Source: Sapria himalayana (lineage: Eukaryota > Streptophyta > Magnoliopsida > Malpighiales > Rafflesiaceae). Taken from it: DNA of 64,000 bases. Position numbers and translations under genes: made by a program. Within the stretch, counting starts at the first letter, position 1; each line of letters opens with the position of its first letter. Of the stretch, positions 49,501-63,300 are shown one piece after another. The notes under the pieces are model-generated. The model was not told where the DNA came from. It ran no database searches and worked only from the letters and a program-made list of their open reading frames with translations. The stretch covers positions 1,064,653-1,128,652 of the forward strand of contig JAREIK010002985.1 of assembly GCA_029783825.1 (NCBI GenBank), read 5' to 3'.

Positions 49501-51263
49501 CAATAATGATGACTAAGGGTAGTGGTTCAAATGACAACTCAATGAACTACACCCACGAATATTTCTCACTAATATAATGAAAACATATACGTAGAGATGT
49601 CAAATAGGTTGTACAGTACAGACACAACCTTTTTTTAGGCCCTTCTGGGCCACCATGTTGTGCTGAGCATGATATGATTTTTAGTATTAGTGTTGCTGTG
49701 CTGACATGACTCTGAAAATGAGTAGCTCGGTACAACCTATTGGCATGCATGTTAGCCTGATCATACTGGGTCGTGCGAGGCCGGGTCAAGTCCGGCCAGG
49801 GTAGCCTGGTTAATTATAGGCTAGTTCAGTTTATTCCAAGCTAGCCTGGTTAATTATAGGCAAGTTCAGTTTATTCCAAGCTAGCATGAGTTCAATCTAG
49901 GCTAGTTTGGTTCATTCCATATTAACATGAGTTTTGTCCGGGCTAACTTGGTTCATTTTAGGCTAGCTTGTTTGGCCAGTCAGGATGAAATCAGCCCACA
50001 CGGATTGTCATGCAGGGTTATGCCATGCCTTATCTTTCGTGCCAAAAACTTTGGCCTGGCATGGCACGGTCGTGAACCTGGCCATGCTATGCCAGACATG
50101 GCTGAATCGTGCTGTGCTTGGACTGCTTGTTTAGTCGACACCTTTACTCACAAGTAGAGATTGTCATGACTTCCCACCATGAACTACATCTTAATGGTGG
50201 CTATAAAAAATTTCATAAAAAATTAAAATATTAGCAATAAAAACAGGCTTGGAGAGTACTGTGTTTAAAGGGTCTCAGTTCTCTTCATCAACATACTTTA
50301 TTGACGTCATATTTACCCCAATTTCTGCGAAGGTAATGGTAATTTTTAAGATTGGGTTCCCAAATCTTTATCAGATTTATTTTTATTTATTTTTTTCAGG
50401 AAGCAAAAACAGGAGAAATCAATGTTTGATGCTCAAAGCAAGAAGGTCAACAACCACATAAATGAAAATGCTAGGCAACGGATGGAATTACTTGAGAAAG
50501 AAAACCATTTGGTATATTATTATATTTTTTCTGAGTTATCTTTTTTTTTTTAGATTTTGTCGTTAATATAATTGTTTCAATAGGGGGCACAACTGCGAAG
50601 AAAATATAATGAGATAGACGACATAAACAAGCAAGAGGATTGTCATCAAGAAAGATTACGGAATGCTAAAGAGGATCTTGCTGTTGCTGAACGAGAATTT
50701 CAGAATCTTCCAATATTGGACCCTCCAAAGGATATGCTAGTGAGTTACTACCTTGTGATCCATGAGATTTTACATTGTGGCGTCCATTAGGCCATGTCGA
50801 CCCTCCAAGACCCACTTTTTTTAGCTTAGTAGGGCCGCCGTGCTGTGCTGGACACAACATGGTTCCTATTTTCTGGCCATTTTGTGCTGACACGACTTTG
50901 GGGAAGGTAGCCCCGAAATGACCTGATGACACTATTGTAGTATTCAGCCAATCTCGGTAGTGTTGGGTCGGGTAAATCGACATGACCAGGCGTCAGGAAT
51001 TCTTTAATGCTTGGTTTGGCTCACGGCTGACCCAGGCTAGCCTGGGTGAGCCGTCACAAGTATCAAGCTGCAATCATGAGGCAACAGTCTAGTCTGGCGG
51101 CTCTGTTCTAAGGCCTAGGCCGTGCTCACCGGCACTTGCCTGGCCAGTCACCAGTGGGCTGTGGGCCCGTGGCTCAGCTGCCTCAAACATTCATTTAAAT
51201 AATCTTAGTTTTTACGGTTCAATAAAGTATATTATAATTATATATATGTACATATATATGTAA

Positions 51264-51310
<47 letters not shown>

Positions 51311-54300
51311 GATATAATAGTATGTACCATGTAGTATACAAAGAAATATAATTTATTTAAATGTAAACAATAAAGAGTAAATTGTATTGTAAATATCATT
51401 AATATGATTGGCCTGACTAGTCATCAGTGGACTGTGCCACTGCCATGTGGGCAGTGGCTTAGCTGCCTTAACCTTTTGTTTAAATAAATTAGTTTTTACT
51501 GTTCAATATATTATATAATAATTATATATATATATATATATATAATTTTTTTACCTCTAGTCCCAGCTTCTCACAAAGGAATAAGTTATTACTGGTTTCC
51601 TTCCTCTCAGAATATGCTCACCAGATCTCTGAGTAATACTTGAATCAATTGTTTGTCGTAGATGAACCAATAATTGTGATTTAATTATTAACTAATAATC
51701 TGATTCGATCTCATGTGGCTCATCCTGCATGTGTTGCATGTACTATTGACCTAAAAATGAATTTTTTACCAATTTAGTCCATAGTGAATATGTCTCCTTT
51801 TAATTTTCACTGAATTATCCTCAATGATCACACACTAATGACGATCATCTCTTTCCGCAAGAGGCACATGCAAACACAAAAAATATGTAGCACTGCCACA
51901 CCAATGTGACAATATATCAATCATCCAGGTTGATATATTGTCATCCTTTGATTACTCAAATTACTTTGATATCATGTTGATTTTAGGAATTTGGGATGTT
52001 AGGGTTTTGACTGATAGAGAGAGAGAGAGAGTGTGTGTGTGTGTGTGTGTGTGTGTTATGTCGGGGCAATTCACATGCTAGTGCTCTAATATAAAAAAAT
52101 AGAAAATAAATAAAATAAAATATTAAATTATTGTGAATCTCAATAGATATTAAATATAAAAATTATATATTGTTGTAATTTATAGGGAGAATGAAGCGAG
52201 TGAGATAATAAAAATTGCACCTTGTTCGTCTTGTGTTCATCTTTGGATCAGGAAAAATTAGGTGCACAGATTTTGGAGCTCGGAGTTTCCACAAATCAAA
52301 AAAGGGCTCAGAAGTCAGAGAAGGAGAAACTATTAACTCAAAAGAAAGTGTTCCTCAGGCAATCCCTTGACAGGTATAAGGCGAAGCATAAAAAAGTGTT
52401 CATGATGAAACTAAACTAAATTTTCATCTTTAGCATGTCCTTTCTATCCTAGGCTGAAAGAAATGGAGAATGCAAACAATAAACTTTTACAAGCTCTAAG
52501 AAACTCTGGTGCTGAAAGGATATTTGATGCCTATCATTGGCTGCAACAGCACCGACAAGAGTTGCACAAGGAGGTGTACGGTCCAGTGTTGCTAGAGGTA
52601 CAATTAAAACTCTAAAGTGTTCTGGATGGCAATTATTTGCTCACTGTGCAATTCTGTTTCAAATTGGACTCAGGTTAATGTTTCAAGTCGGGTTCATGCT
52701 GACTACTTGGAAGGCCATGTTTCATATTACATCTGGAAGGTAATGTGATGATTATCTTTTGCAAGTTATTTTTTGTTCATACATTTTTAGTAGAGATGAG
52801 TATTAGGCTTATGGTCTAAATTAGTTAAGCTGATACCGAATCAAGCTCAATTTTATTTAATCTGGTACTTTACCTTTCTTGCTTCATTTTTTTAGGGGTG
52901 AAATTTTCAGTTGATCATTTTTGTCTAAAATAAGAAGTGGGTTGTGGAAGATTTGGTTGGTGTTTTGGTTGGATATTACTTTGGGTATCAAAACCGTAAC
53001 TCTTTGATCCAAACATTTCTTTTGCATAGATTACTTCAGCTTAGAAAAAAAGTTTTTGGAGGTGGTGGTAGTACCTAGTGCACATGATTTCCATTTTAAC
53101 TTGGAATTTGAAAGAGGTCATCATCTCAACAGTTATATCCTCGAAAGTCAGAGAGATTGTATCTAATTTGTCTTGAAATTGAGATTTATAGCCTTTTGTA
53201 ATATTCTAGTATTGATTGCCAAATAATTTTTTTGTGACTGATGAAGGAAATAAAGGGAGCCACATGTGTCATAGTGATTGATGTATTTGAGAGATTGAGA
53301 TTGATGAAGTGATTTTTGTCATAAAATTTTAGTATTAAAAAATTATCAGATAATTTTTTAATATTTTATAGTCGAATCCTTTATAATAGAGAGTTTTTCA
53401 TCATATTAGAGTTAAATTAACGAGTAATTCTATTCATACGAACCAAAATATGTACTACTGGAGAGACCTCATTTTGCATTTACTGGCAGTTAGGGGATAC
53501 TAGTCATGATAGAGGTAGGGACATTAGTTCAATGCATAGACTATAAGAGGATGAGCCACACTGAGAATAGATATTATTGTAGTTATTTTAAAAGAGGAGG
53601 TCGAGAGCACTACAGAGAGTTGAGGAGGATAAGTTGATTACTAGATCTATTCGAGAGTTCTCATAGGGTTCTCTCACCATGACCCCCTAAACGAAGAGGA
53701 ATTGAATATTCATGATTCCATTCTAGTAGGAAAATAATTGACTTTTTATGGTCTTTAGGTATTGTAGTCTTTGTAATTCATTTTTCTACATTAGGTTATT
53801 GGATTGTTAATATTGAACTAATAATTAAATTATGATTATTTGTTATATTTTCATTATCTTTTTGTTTTGATTTTTAAGTAATATAGTTGCCAATACTAAA
53901 TTCTCAAAAACAATTAGTTATGTATGTATTCAACAATGTCTCTAGCATTTAGATGAAGATGTTCTTTTTGATTGAGTAGAGTGGATTATGTAATTTTTTT
54001 CTATGATAGAATATTCTAACATATGGTTGAGTGTAATTGGCTTATTATTTATATATGTTTGATTTGATTATTTATTATTGATCAAGCTAAGAATAATATT
54101 TCAATTGCTAAATACATCTCTATACTAGAGGGTGATGCATGTTAGTTAGTAAATATATCAGAGTTTCGTATCATAGTCGCTAAATTGATGTGAGTAAAAA
54201 TTCATTCAATTTGATAAATTAAAAATGCATGATAATATAATAGGGATGAGACACGCAAAAGATTTAGATATTTCATTATATTTATTTATAATTTTATGTG

Positions 54301-57300
54301 ATTTGTATATTACTTTTCTGTTTTAGATTATATTTTTTTCATTTTGCAATATTTTTATAGAAAAATATAATATTAGTTTAATAAAAACATAAAAAACAAA
54401 GAGTAATAATATATTAGAGTATATGTCAGACAACTTCAACATTTATTATTTTAGATAGTTTACGATAATATTAAGAGTGACAATATATATTTGAAAGAAA
54501 TATTTTAAAATGTTTCGTAAACTATCTCATCAATAAGAAGTATTTTTTTTTATTATTTCTCATTTTTTGCTCTTTCAAATCCTACATCATGGTAATAGAT
54601 TTCCTAGTATATTTTTCATAATCTTAAAATATTTATTATATTTATGATCCGTCATAAGTTGGGGTAAGATGACATCCAAGACTTTGTGATGTTATTTCTT
54701 GGTTATTCAAGTACCCAAAGAGGAAATACATTTTTTTACTAAAATTTGATAAAATATTTAAAAGTGTCGAATTTATCTTTATTAAGCAAGACTTATTTTT
54801 TGGTAAATTGGGGAGTCGTAAGAAATTATTTGATACATTTGACCTATTAATTTATTGATTCACATTATGATACCATCTTTATGAGGTTATTAATTGTACT
54901 AACATGTGTAGAAGATATTAATTTTGAGAGAGTGAGATTTTCAAAAAGATAAAATATTTCTCAAATCTAGATGATTTCCTAGTATATCAGTTTATTCTAA
55001 TTTCGAGTTTGACCTAAATATAGAAAGGGACATGTGTATCATGCTCAAAGAAAATGAGTCTCTTGATAAGCTAAATGTTCTTGCAAATAACTTATTAATC
55101 TTGATTTATTGATTATTTTTTGAAAAAAATAAATAAGTTATACATAACACTTAATTTTATAGGCATTATCATATATTCTTTTATCTTTTACTTCTTTTAT
55201 TATTTCTCTCAATAATATTAGGTTATTGAAGTTATTTTCTAAGATATTATATCATTCATGATAATGTCAGATTATGTTGAAAGAGTTAAATATCTTCTAC
55301 TTAAATGAGATTTGGAAATAGATATCTTGATATTTGAGAAAGTCTATTATTCATTGCAAGTTTGTATTCACTATAAAGATATATTCAAATGAGAAGATAA
55401 ATTTTCTTAAGGTAAAATTTGTTTTGAGATGATGAACTCAAATATTTAGTATGAATTATCATGATATTTTCTCTCTCCCTCTCTCTCTTGTAGGCAAAAT
55501 AATTTTCACAAAAATTCTTATTTTAGTGGAAGCATCTATGAATGATATACTAGGCATAAGTGAGAAATATTTCTCTTCATGGTGATGTCGAGAAGTATGT
55601 ATATATGAAGTAGTTCTAGGAGTTTCGAGTAACATAGTTAGATTCAATTTATAGATGTTGGAAGATATTTTATAACCCAAAACATTCATTGAATATCAAT
55701 TTTACATGATTTTCTAATATTATGGTAGTAAATTATCTCTGTTTATTTATGTGAATGAGATTCTTATTATAAAAGATGATAAGTTAAAAATTATTCAACT
55801 AATAGAGTTAATATTTGTAAGTACATTTCACCTTGCACAATCCTTAATGAAGCCCCATGTGGGGCTTACTAATCCTGTATATAAATATCAGTAGAAGAAA
55901 AAATAATGTTACAACTTTGTTGCTGAGTAACAAATAGAAAATGAATTATGATAAAATTCTAAAATATATAAAATATATGTTAAAACTCAAATGAAATACA
56001 TAACATTAATATTTTCATGCACTCTGACATGTATATATTATTATTGACTACAATAATATTAAAGATTTTAGATTCTACTAAATAAGTAAATCATATATGA
56101 TTACATATGACATGAGGTTTAGTTCTTACAATTAGAATATCACAACTTGTTTTTTTTATCTCGGAATGTCTTTACTATTTTTTTTCATTGTTACTATATG
56201 ATGAAGACTTAATAGTGTAATAATTAGTCATATCAACTATGCTCAATTTAGGTATAATTGTAAAAATTTGAATCACTATCTGAGAAATTTTTGAAATGAG
56301 TGAAAGTGTTTTCTCACAAAAAATTTATGTCTGCAAAATATCATATTGCTCGCTCATCAAGAAAAAATTATAGACCGTCCAAAATGAGAAATTTTTTAAA
56401 ATTGTAGTATATCCATTATACAATTCAACTCCAATTAAAAATACAATTAAGATATTGACATTAACAAAAAAAATCACATGAGGGAGACAAGAATTAATAC
56501 TAGAAATAAACCTTGCACCATGAGCAACTATAAGAGAGTAGATGTGTCCTTTAGGCTGGGCTGCCAAAGACCATCCCATGGCATGGCCCAATTAAGCCAT
56601 GCCGGGCATGACACGACATGGGTAGGATTCTTTCCTGCCCGATGCATGGGGTTACCCACATGTCATTGCATGACATGGCATGGACTATTCGGCATGATCG
56701 GCATGGCGAGCATTATGCGTGCAAAGTACATGCCATCTTATGTTGTTTCTTTTTTTAAAAAAATAGGTGCATGAATTTCGCACACATATTTTAATAATTT
56801 TATATTAAATGGGGCGTGTGACATGCATGTGCCCCATTTAAACAATGTCATTTCTGAGTAACGATTAGTTATTGATAGGTCAATCAATATTACATCGACA
56901 CATGTTGCTATCATGTTGGTAAAGTGATAAAAAAATTATAATAAAAAAAAATTAAATTTAAATCACATTCAACTATTAGATTCTTGCCTAATTAAAAATT
57001 TAAAAATTAATAAAAAACAATATTTTAATTATATAAATTTTTTACAATCAAATTGTAATATTTTTTCTTTCTATTTCTTAGCTATCTTTTCATTCAAACA
57101 GTCCATGTTCTTAATTATATATTTTTTAAATATTCATTATAATATTATAGTTGTATAAGCTATAATCTTATAAATTAAAATTTTGTGGATCGGCATTATA
57201 GATATAGAGGTGTCAAACGGGACGTGCCGGGCTGGGCCGGCCTATTTTTTTGAGCACGGTCATGCTTTTGTGCTGGGATAAGCACGACACTGTTACTGTA

Positions 57301-60300
57301 CCGTGTCGTGCCTGGCCCGACACAGTTTATCAAAGTCAGGCCCGGCACGGCCCGCTTGCACGTCCGGCCATGCCGTGCCGGTTTAGGCTACTACAGGCCT
57401 GGTTTAAAAAAATTTTCTTTTTAAAATTAAAAATTTTTCTATTTTACTTTATGTAAAATATATATTATATAATATATAGATAATGTATAATATATTAAAT
57501 TTATAAAATGAAAATTATTAAAAATTTAATAAATTATAAAGTTTAAATTTTTTTATTAAAAATATATTATAAATAAATTATAAAGTTTAATATTTAAATT
57601 GATAAATCGACAATTATTATAAATTTATAACTTGAAAATATTAATAAAGTTTAAATTTTTTTTTATAATTTAAACTAAATTTAGATTATATTTATTAGAA
57701 TGAAATTATATAGTTTTAATATTAAAATTAAAAATTTAAACAAAAAAATAAATTAAACAAAAAATTTCATTAAAAAAATTACAAAGTCAAAAAAATAAAA
57801 GTAAACCAAATGAGAAATGATCAATCAGTCAATAGATACCGAACAAAACAAATACAAGTTTCAACGTAAAGTAAAAAATACGTATAATCAATAAAAAATA
57901 AAATATCAAAATCAAAAAGCAGAATCAATAATAAATTACAAAAATTATCAATTGTGTCCGTGATCGTGAGACATCAAAAATCAAAATTAAGTGGTAATGA
58001 CAAATAGAATGTGACGTGGTATACTGGCGTGGCGATGGCGTGGCACTAGCAATGGGCAGAGGAAACTGGCAATCACGTCAATCATCAATTGGCATATTAT
58101 GAGCATCATTAACCACAACATCAATATTACTATCATATGGATCATCATTATCAGTAATCAACTCATCCGCTTTCGCAGCGAATGCAGTCACTGTCTCAGC
58201 TTCAGCATGATTCTGGATGCTAAACATTGAATCCTCCCAATTATTCAAACAGGTCAAGGCCTTAACAATGTCTGTACGTAATCTCGATCTCTTATCCGAA
58301 ATCACGGTCACTGCAACAGAAAAAGAAGGCTCCGATGCTATGCTCGACATGTGCACGGTGCACCACAGTTTAGTTCAAAATTGCAAGCCTGATGAGTCAT
58401 TAATGACTCGGAGTCCCGAGAGAGAGAAGAGCAAGAGTTTTGAGAATGTGAGATTTGAGAGAATAAATGTTTATGAAAAACATAAATATTATAGAGTGGT
58501 GAAGAGGATTTTATAGATTAAAGAAAATAATTTAATTTAAAAAAATATTTTTTTCTATTTTTTTTAATTTTTTATAGTATTTTAGGGGGCATAATCATGA
58601 GGGCCATCAGATTCTGCCCTCTAGCCGCTGGAGGCAAGATCCAATGGTTGGATTAAAATTTTTTTTTTTTACATTTGCCCGTTGGGGGGGGGGGATTCGA
58701 TCGGGTTGGGCGCGACCGTGGGTCTGGTCTGATTGGACCTGACCCGTGCTGGTGATGGTGAGGGTGTGGATATGGGGTGTGGTTTGCGGTGTGGGTGGGG
58801 ACTGGCCGAGTGCCGAGTTGGGGTTGGGAGTCGTGGCTTGTGGGGGGGGGGTGTCGGGTGTGGGACTGCGGGTGTGAGACTGTGTCTGACCATGACCCGT
58901 GCCGATGAGCCATGCCAGGGGCCCTCGAACCATGCTGGGTCAGGCACATCACGAGGCCCGGTTGGCATTGGCACGACACGAATGGTGCCTTACCCGGGCA
59001 CGGGAAATTTTCATGCCGGGCTAGCTCGGTTGACACCTCTATATAGATGTTTGGTTGTAGACTTGTGGTTTCTCAGCATTATGGTTTATTATTTTAGATA
59101 TTTTTTTTTCAGGCATTAATTTATATTTCTCTAAAAATTTTATAAAATAGAAATATTAATGAATTTAACAAAAATAAGGTGGAGGTTTATATAATGAAAA
59201 CATGATGAAAGGTCCAAGATTGTGTTATCTCATAGTCATAGGTCGGAGTCAGTCTTGACACATAGAAAATCTAAGAATAAGTTAACATCTGTAGTATGAA
59301 TTTATTATAAAATTAATAAAATAAAAATTATAGTGATGTCAAAGAGGATTCGACATAATGTATATTATAAAAAAATATATACTTATAAGAGTACTAACGA
59401 GATTAAATACATTAGGAAATGCATTGAGTAATACACCAAAAAGTATGGTGTATTACTTTTTGGAAGTTCTTGAATATCTAAAATATTTATTTATCACAAT
59501 AAATTTGAATTTACTCAAGGTTTAGTAACTTTATTTATTTATTACCATAAATTTCCAAGGAAATATATAACTAGGTTTATTGTTAATATAAGTTTTTTAT
59601 TTAGTTTTTTGGTAGATTATAGGGTTACTACATAAATACTTCAAGCCTGCCTTTCGTAGAATCTATACAATGACTATTAGGAATATAATAATAATAAATT
59701 ATAAAATAAAAAAAATTTAGTCATTAATAAACTTAGAACACATTTTGGAATGGTCTCAGTAATATCTGATATTTGGAATTATCATATTGTCAAAGTATTC
59801 ATATGTTTTATTATTCATTTTGTTTATTTTATCTAGAAACTAAATAATAAAATATATCGATTTTTTGAGATCTCTTATTCTCATGATCTCCCTATCATAT
59901 ATGGGTGTCTGTTAATAGTTTTTAAAGAATATAATATATAAAATAAAATATATAATATAATTTTTGGTAATATCTCTAATAATTATGTGGTAAATATAGA
60001 TAATTGCTTAGTAAAGTTTTTTAATATAAGGTTTATGAATTATATAGTAAATTTATTAGTGTAAATAGATTTAAAAATTATTTTTTCTTAATTAGAATAA
60101 TTATATAATACATTAAAATATATTAGCATAAATAGCAGATTATAAGATTTTTACATATTATGCAAGTTATTAGACTTAAAAAAAAAACTAGTGTAATAGG
60201 TAGAATAATAATTAACGAATCAGATTGAGATAATTAAATTTTATTTTTATAAATTTATGAAAATATTTTATTTTATGATAAATATATATATGTTTGTCAG

Positions 60301-63300
60301 TATGTACACTTGTAACTTATAGTGCACTTAAGTACTTATACAACATGAGTGTAATTAATCAATATAATAAATACTCATATTTTAGTATCATGATTATTAA
60401 AATGAAAATGAAATATTTAAAATATTTATTTTTTATTTAATCTCTTTATTATTTAGCTGCTAATTTAAATCATATAATTAAGATCGAAAGGGTTGAAAAC
60501 TCTATAAAATATATTTCTACTTCTATGAACTAATTGCAAGTTCTAGATGGTATGATTCACAAATAATTATATAGTCTATTTAAATATTATAAAATTATAT
60601 TTGATAGTTTTAGTGATTCTTTGAGTATGAAGATGAATATTATATTCAAGGACAATTATTTTTTCATCTTGTCAGCGAGAGAAAAATGATGAACATATCT
60701 ATAAAATAGGAATAAGCTGCCAAGGTGGTTAGATATTTATTATTGTTATATTTTGTCGCATAATGATATTATATATTAATATTTTAAGTTAGTGTTAATC
60801 AAATGAATTTATCTTTCATTTACTATATAAAATGATTTATCATCTATTGATCTCTCTGGTGTATAACATTATATTTGACAATATTTTTCTTGTGAATGTG
60901 AATATGATTTTAGACAGGAGAAAAATATTACATTTAGATATTATTAAATATTTATCATAATTAAAGATTAAAAGGGTTGTGGATGAGTCTCTATAAAAAT
61001 AAAAGAATTGCAAGTGGATGATGATATACTTATAAATAATGGTACTGACTATTGGAGTTGTGATGATTTGGACCAAATTGAGTGAGATTGATTGATATTA
61101 TATTTATCAGTTTATGTTACTCCTACTAGTATTGCACTGACATACATTATTTTTATTATGATTTTTTTTATTATTTTTGAATGTAAATAAATATATTTAC
61201 ATTTTCAATTGAAATAAGTCTATTTTTTTTATTACATTTGTGACTTATTCTGTTTATATTGATTTTTAAAAAATTTAATATATGTGTATGCACGCACACG
61301 CACACCGATATATATCCGATATATCTATAAATTCTAAGTATCGATATATCCATTAAGGCCGATATATCTATCCTTGATTGGTGCTCATATACAAACACAC
61401 ACCGATATATCTTCGATATATCCGTAAAATCCAAGTACCGATATATCCGTAGAAACCGATATTTTAATCCTTGGTGTGATATGAATACTCATAGGGATCA
61501 ATGTGATTTAATAATGTAGTTCATGTCGCTGAGGCTCTAATGTGAATCCAGGTGAAGCCAGCGTAGAGTAGCTCATAAATAGATTAGCTTGTATCAGAAT
61601 CCCTAATCCATGCCATTCTAGATGTTATCAAAGACTCATGTGGGATGCTGTTGGCTTGGACAAGAGAACTGATGCAAATTGCATTGGGCACCTCAAACAC
61701 TCGTGTCCATCAAATGTTATCTCCTCGTTGTTTGTTCTTCATGTACCTCGGTGATCAGCATCACTTGTTTATGCTAGTGGCTTATTTTACTGGTCGTGCA
61801 GTCATTCATAACTCAAGATCCCCGGGATCGGGATTTTCTGGTGCATAACCTTCGAGAATTTGATGTTCCAGTTTTGAATTATCTGAGGGATGAAGCGTCT
61901 CACATGGAACCGCTTCACATATCCAAGGAGGTAAGCACGCATCATTTTTCTCTTCTTCGAGAACATGGCGAGGGTGCTTTTGACCCATACCCATTTCTCG
62001 TTGTTCGTTTTGCTTTCGAGTTGCAGATGCATGATCTTGGCATATATTCGCGGCTAGACCATGTTTTTGATGCTCCTGATGCAGTGAAGGAGGTCTTGAT
62101 AAGCCAGTCTGGCCTTGAAAAATCAGTGCGTATTGAAATCTAGTCCCCCCTCCCCTCTGTGTCAAGTTTTTAATCTCAACATTTCCATCTTGAAATCTGA
62201 CCCATAATTGCTTTTAAATTTCCATTTTGAAACACTCTGTGTCGTGCTCATTACTCGCGCATACTCATCTCTCTGCTGTATGTGTAATACACGCAGTATA
62301 TAGGGTCAAAGGATACTGATCAGAGAGCAGATGAGGTGTCAAAGTTGGGAATTTTAGATTTTTGGACGCCAGAAAATCACTACCGTTGGTCTGTCTCTAG
62401 ATATGGTGGTCATGTGTCGGCATCAGTCGAGCCAGTTGGTCGCTCACGTCTTCTTTTGTGCAGTATGTTTTTCCAATGGCTTCAACATTCTTTTTTGATA
62501 TCCTCGGCAATTTCCATGATCTGTAATTTCATCTGCGGGGGTTCAGGCTCAGATGCTGCTGAAGTCGAACGTTTGCGGCGCAGGAAAGAGGAACTGGAAG
62601 GATCGATATCAACACTGGAAGAAAGCTGTAAATCCATATTGGCCGAGCAAAGGCTCTTGGAGGATGAAGAAGCCAAGCTTCACAAACAACGGGTTTCTTC
62701 CCATAGCATTATCATAATTCATAACCCCCTTTCCCATGTTCATCAGTGTTAGCCATATGGATTCTCCCTTCCACTCTGCTCTATATGGGCACCTCACCAT
62801 GGTCTCCTAGAATAGTGAGTTCCTCTGGGAGATGAAAAATTTTATTTTATGTAGGAGGATATCATCAATATCATACAAGAAGAGAAGAAGAAGCGACGCG
62901 AAATGGAGAATCGTATCAGTAAGTATCATAGTTATTCGAGGCTCAAGGTGTACCGAGGTATAAAAAGTCAATTGGAGCCTTGTGGCACGAGATGTAATTA
63001 ATGCATGAGTTTTTATTTTTGTGAAACGTATTATGCCTAACATATATAAAAATTATATAGTTTTCATCTTTTAATAAAATACAATAACGTAAGGAATATC
63101 AAACATAAAAATTAAATATTATTTAGTCTTTCTTATCATCATAAGTTCTTAAAATTATAAATTAAAATAAAATTTTAATAATTAAACACGTGAAGTTTTA
63201 AATTATCAAATATATTGTTTATAATTTTTGAGAGTGAGAAGAAGGACGACTCTGAAAATAATATGATTTGTGAGGGGAGGTTTTTTGAGAATGATTGATT

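Larger units (their letters stand above)
38843..50399 (+). other. SMC5 intron 7 (11,557 bp)
   Basis: Phase 2 intron, the longest here. It holds a TG-rich and LTR-like stretch (39400-39960), a hAT MITE (40813-41461), a full-length hAT relic with nested copies (42248-46677), further worn blocks (46900-47100), AT-rich repeats (47130-48700), a CGATATATC repeat (48836-49010) and another hAT MITE (49592-50146). Between 39960 and 40800 I see only AT-rich sequence. Confidence 0.85.
52740..61801 (+). other. SMC5 intron 12 (9062 bp)
   Basis: Phase 0 intron in the hinge region. It contains a worn hAT block (56535-56720), a hAT deletion derivative (57205-59041) and the second CCGATATATC repeat (61301-61475). 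From 52760 to 56500 and 59050 to 61290 I see AT-rich sequence with pieces of the AT-rich family (for example 54360-54430) but no gene. Confidence 0.85.

Noticed and set aside
50249..50461. 70-codon ORF overlapping exon 8
   Set aside because: It crosses the intron 7 acceptor in the wrong frame; the SMC5 frame is supported by phase and family match.
53050..53720. Stretch with slightly higher GC in intron 12, considered as a retroelement coding remnant
   Set aside because: No reading gave a recognisable gag or pol motif.
61802..62165. Minus-strand ORFs of 76-119 codons
   Set aside because: Antisense shadows of SMC5 exons 13 and 14.
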